A stretch of DNA of 16,248 bases, taken from contig CAJXPH010000035.1 of assembly GCA_913057765.1 (NCBI GenBank), positions 1 to 16,248 on the forward strand, given 5' to 3'. Source of the stretch: an uncultured Campylobacteraceae bacterium (GTDB lineage Bacteria > Campylobacterota > Campylobacteria > Campylobacterales > Arcobacteraceae). The translations under genes and the position numbers were made by a program. Position 1 is the stretch's first letter. Every line of letters starts with the position of its first letter. Below the pieces are notes generated by a model. That model was given only the letters and a program-made list of their open reading frames with translations, was not told the origin of the DNA and ran no database searches. Below are positions 13,717-16,248 of the stretch, one piece after another.

Positions 13717-14355
13717 ATGACAATTTTTAAAAGATTATTAGTAGCTACTGCTATTGCAGGTGTGTGTTCAACAGGAAGTTTAGCTGGTGAGGTAATGATT
13801 GCTAAGGGTGTTAAGTCAATTGATATGGAATTGAATGATGAAAAATTCACTATCATGAGAAATCAAACAGCTGGAAATAAAATTTCTGCTTTATATGAAA
13901 CAACTAATAGAGGAAAGCCTCAACCTATGAGTTTAGGTAAAGGTGTAGAAACTTTAGGTGAGTTAGAGTTCATTGATTACATGAAAAAAGCTCAAACTGA
14001 TGAAATGATTGCAATTATTGATTCTAGAAAACCAGGTTGGTACGATAGATTAAGAATTCCAGGTGCTATTAATGTACCTTTTACAGGATTTGAAACTAAA
14101 GCTGGTGCAATTGAAGCAATGGAAGATGATATGGGTGTTGTTCAAAAAGAAGATGGAACACTCGACTTCTCAAAAGCTAAAATATTAGCATTATATTGTA
14201 ATGGTTATTGGTGTGGACAGACTCCAGGTATGGTTAAAAATGCAGAATTCGCACTATTAAGAATGGGATATCCTGCAGAAAAGATTAAATACTACAGAGG
14301 TGGTATGCAAGCTTGGACTTCACTTGGATTTACAGTAGTAGGAACAGGTAAATAA
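13717..14355 (+). CDS. Periplasmic rhodanese-domain sulfurtransferase in sox cluster
   Basis: A 212-residue exported rhodanese-like protein. A Sec signal peptide (about 1-23, ending GSLA) is followed by roughly 55 residues of extra N-terminal region and then one rhodanese domain (about 80-205): IAIIDSRKPGWYDRLRIPGA, INVPF, then the active-site loop starting at C161 (YCNGYWCGQT) and YYRGGMQAWTSLGF. C161 should carry a persulfide; C166 in the same loop could form a disulfide with it. In the Sox setting it may move sulfane sulfur to or from SoxYZ or another periplasmic acceptor. That role is inferred from position only. GGGAGAG lies before the start. Downstream soxB is 37 bases away and probably co-transcribed. 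Confidence 0.88.
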   Translation: MTIFKRLLVATAIAGVCSTGSLAGEVMIAKGVKSIDMELNDEKFTIMRNQTAGNKISALYETTNRGKPQPMSLGKGVETLGELEFIDYMKKAQTDEMIAIIDSRKPGWYDRLRIPGAINVPFTGFETKAGAIEAMEDDMGVVQKEDGTLDFSKAKILALYCNGYWCGQTPGMVKNAEFALLRMGYPAEKIKYYRGGMQAWTSLGFTVVGTGK

Positions 14356-14392
14356 TTTAGATTGTCTCTAAATTGAATGAAGGAATTAATAA

Positions 14393-16159
14393 ATGAGTAA
14401 ATTAAGTAGAAGAGAATTTGTTTATATGATGGCAGTACTTGGTGCTGCTCCTGTATTTGCTAACTCTCATGGAAGAATAACTACTACAGAGAATCTTGAG
14501 GATTACTATAAGTTAAAACCTCACGGTAATGTAAGACTTCTTCATATGACAGATTCTCATGCACAACTTTTACCAGTATATTTTAGGGAACCTAGTGTTA
14601 ATCTTGGTTTTCATGGTAACTATGGTAAGCCTCCACATATTGTAGGTGAAAAGTTATTAGACTATTATGGTATTAAGGGTGACAAAAGATTAGAGTATGC
14701 ATATTCTTGCGTAAACTTTGAAAAACATGCAGAAGCTATGGGGCGAGTTGGTGGTTTTTCACAAATTAAAACTGTAGTTGATTATTTGAAGAATAATTTT
14801 GGTTCTGATAAAACATTATTGTTAGATGGTGGGGATACGTGGCAAGGTTCTGCAACAGCTCTTTACACTAGAGGTAAAGATATGGTTGGCGCTATGAATA
14901 AACTTGGTGTTGATGTTGCTGTTGGTCACTGGGAATTTACATATAAGGCTGAAGAAATTTTAGCAAATGTTAAATTATTAGATGCAGAATTCTTAGCACA
15001 AAATGTTATGGTTAAAGAAGATGCATTAATGGAAGGTACTGCTGAAGCATATGATGAAGATACTGGACATGCATTTAAACCATATACAATTAAAAAAATG
15101 GGTAATGCTAGAGTAGCTATTATTGGTCAAGCTTTCCCTTATACAACTATTGCGAATCCTCAGAGATTTATCCCTGATTGGACTTTCTCTATTAATGATG
15201 ATGGTATGCAAGAGTTAGTAGATGAAGTTAGAGAAGAAGAAAAACCTGATGCTGTTATTGTTCTTTCTCATAATGGTTATGATACAGATAAGAAAATGGC
15301 AGAAATAGTAACTGGAATTGACTTTATTATGGGTGGTCATACTCATGATGGTGTTCCGGAAGCATATCCTGTGAAAAATGAAGCAGGTACTACTTATGTA
15401 TGTAATGCTGGTTCAAATGGTAAATTTTTAAATGTTCTTGATTTAAATATTCAAAATGGAAAAATCAAAGACTTTAAATTTACACTTCTTCCAATCTTCT
15501 CTGATTTAATTCCAGAAGATAAAGAAATGAAAAAATACATTCAAGATGTTAGAGCTCCTTTCTTAAAAGAATTAACTAGAGAAATTGCAACAACTGAAAA
15601 TACGCTTTTCAGACGTGGTAACTTTAATGGTTCTTGGGATCAAATTATTTGTGATGCTTTAATTGACGTTAAAGGTGCGGATATTTCATTATCTCCAGGA
15701 TTTAGATGGGGAACTTCTGTAATGCCAGGTCAAGCTATTACTTTTGATGATTTAATGACACAAACAGCTATGACTTATCCTGAAACTTATGCTAGAGATA
15801 TAACTGGTCAAGGTATTAAGGCTATTTTAGAAGATGTAGCAGATAACTTATTTAATGCTGATCCATTTTATCAACAAGGTGGAGATATGGTTAGAACAGG
15901 TGGTATTTCTTATAGAATTAATCCAACTGGTAAGATGGGTGAGAGAATTACGGATATTACTCTTACTAAAAATGGACATAAACTTGAAGCTTCTAAAAAC
16001 TATAAAGTTGCAGGTTGGTCTACAGTTGGTTCTAAATCACCAGGTGAACCTGTATGGGAAACTGTAGAGACTTATCTTAAAAATGTTAAGCATATTGCTA
16101 ACTTGAAAGTTGATACTCCTGATATCGTTGGTATCAAAGGTAACCCTGGAATCGTTTAG
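14393..16159 (+). CDS. soxB: Sulfate thiohydrolase SoxB
   Basis: A 588-residue dimanganese hydrolase of the 5'-nucleotidase family that releases sulfate from SoxY-bound S-thiosulfonate in the periplasm. A twin-arginine signal (KLSRREFVYMM, R6-R7) shows Tat export. Metal ligands are visible in order: HMTDSHAQL (D54, H56), LLDGGDTWQGS (D148), VGHWEFTY (H179; the SoxB form of the nucleotidase GNHE motif), LSHNGYD (H293) and GGHTHDG (H316, H318). The C-terminal nucleotidase-type domain (about 395-585) includes GADISLSPGFRWG. Its length is normal for SoxB and the gene is complete, ending 42 bases before the adapter. It is the last gene in the window. Confidence 0.96.
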   Translation: MSKLSRREFVYMMAVLGAAPVFANSHGRITTTENLEDYYKLKPHGNVRLLHMTDSHAQLLPVYFREPSVNLGFHGNYGKPPHIVGEKLLDYYGIKGDKRLEYAYSCVNFEKHAEAMGRVGGFSQIKTVVDYLKNNFGSDKTLLLDGGDTWQGSATALYTRGKDMVGAMNKLGVDVAVGHWEFTYKAEEILANVKLLDAEFLAQNVMVKEDALMEGTAEAYDEDTGHAFKPYTIKKMGNARVAIIGQAFPYTTIANPQRFIPDWTFSINDDGMQELVDEVREEEKPDAVIVLSHNGYDTDKKMAEIVTGIDFIMGGHTHDGVPEAYPVKNEAGTTYVCNAGSNGKFLNVLDLNIQNGKIKDFKFTLLPIFSDLIPEDKEMKKYIQDVRAPFLKELTREIATTENTLFRRGNFNGSWDQIICDALIDVKGADISLSPGFRWGTSVMPGQAITFDDLMTQTAMTYPETYARDITGQGIKAILEDVADNLFNADPFYQQGGDMVRTGGISYRINPTGKMGERITDITLTKNGHKLEASKNYKVAGWSTVGSKSPGEPVWETVETYLKNVKHIANLKVDTPDIVGIKGNPGIV

Positions 16160-16175
16160 ATTTTAGTTTAAATTG

Positions 16176-16201
16176 AAAAAAGTATAAAGGTAACTTTATA
16201 C
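16176..16201 (+). terminator. Probable soxB terminator, cut by the contig end
   Basis: An A-run (16176-16181) leads into an eight-base perfect stem, GTATAAAG / CTTTATAC, with a four-base loop (GTAA). The stem's last base, 16201, is the last genomic base, so the expected T-run would lie just beyond the adapter junction. The layout mirrors the terminator at 13644-13673 (A-run, stem, short loop). Confidence 0.6.
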
Positions 16202-16248
16202 CTGTCTCTTATACACATCTGACGCTGCCGACGAAGAGGATAGTGTAG
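16202..16248 (-). other. Nextera/Tn5 sequencing adapter (i5 side, reverse complement), not genomic
   Basis: Bases 16202-16234 are the exact reverse complement of the Nextera read-1 adapter, beginning with the Tn5 mosaic end at 16202-16220. Then come AGAGGATA (the same i5 index as at the left end, reversed) and GTGTAG from the P5 flank. It is library DNA. Confidence 0.98.

Noticed and set aside
1..16248. A 16-kb transposon bounded by inverted Tn5 mosaic ends
   Set aside because: The ends include the full Nextera adapter and an Illumina index, which do not occur in natural transposons, and no transposase gene is present.
1..16248. tRNA, rRNA, CRISPR arrays, insertion sequences or prophage genes
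   Set aside because: I saw no cloverleaf-type tRNA ends, no regularly spaced repeats of CRISPR length, and no transposase, integrase or phage structural genes.

Overview
The window is one assembled contig from an AT-rich bacterium, most likely an Arcobacter-group member of the Campylobacterota (Epsilonproteobacteria). That placement rests on the low GC content and on a Sox thiosulfate-oxidation cluster in the order soxC-soxD-soxX-soxY-soxZ-soxA-(unknown)-(rhodanese)-soxB, with a monoheme-type SoxA. Both placements are family-level inference; no 16S gene is present. The first 42 and last 47 bases are not genomic. They are Nextera (Tn5) library adapter including the i5 index, in opposite orientations, so the natural insert is about 43-16201.

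Left part (43-5117, + strand): a 5'-truncated rmuC, an SO_0444-type Cu/Zn efflux permease, a small DUF922-like secreted protein that has lost its HExxH motif, and a YpfJ-type zinc metallopeptidase. These four are packed stop-to-start with AGGAG ribosome sites and look like one operon. A separate gene follows for a three-PAS diguanylate cyclase with an intact GGEEF motif and I-site.

Middle part (5120-8132, - strand): moeA (molybdenum insertion into molybdopterin) followed by two EamA/DMT-family transporters, apparently one operon transcribed leftwards and convergent with the cyclase gene.

Right part (8497-16159, + strand): the sox cluster, divergent from moeA across a 364-base control region. 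SoxC is a molybdoenzyme, so the neighbouring moeA gives a plausible cofactor-supply link. The control region holds an FNR-like box, a 21-base near-palindrome, an 11-base perfect inverted repeat, a 12-base perfect palindrome, and an alternating series of ACTTAT/ATAAGT hexamers about 29 bases apart. The sox genes encode the periplasmic thiosulfate-oxidizing complex. SoxXA attaches thiosulfate to the SoxY C-terminal cysteine on SoxYZ, SoxB releases sulfate, and SoxCD oxidizes the bound sulfane sulfur. Two further secreted proteins are embedded: an unrecognised 135-residue protein with two cysteines, and a periplasmic rhodanese. A strong intrinsic-terminator-like hairpin separates soxCDXYZA plus the unknown gene from rhodanese-soxB. 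A second hairpin lies between soxZ and soxA, and a third, cut by the adapter, lies after soxB.
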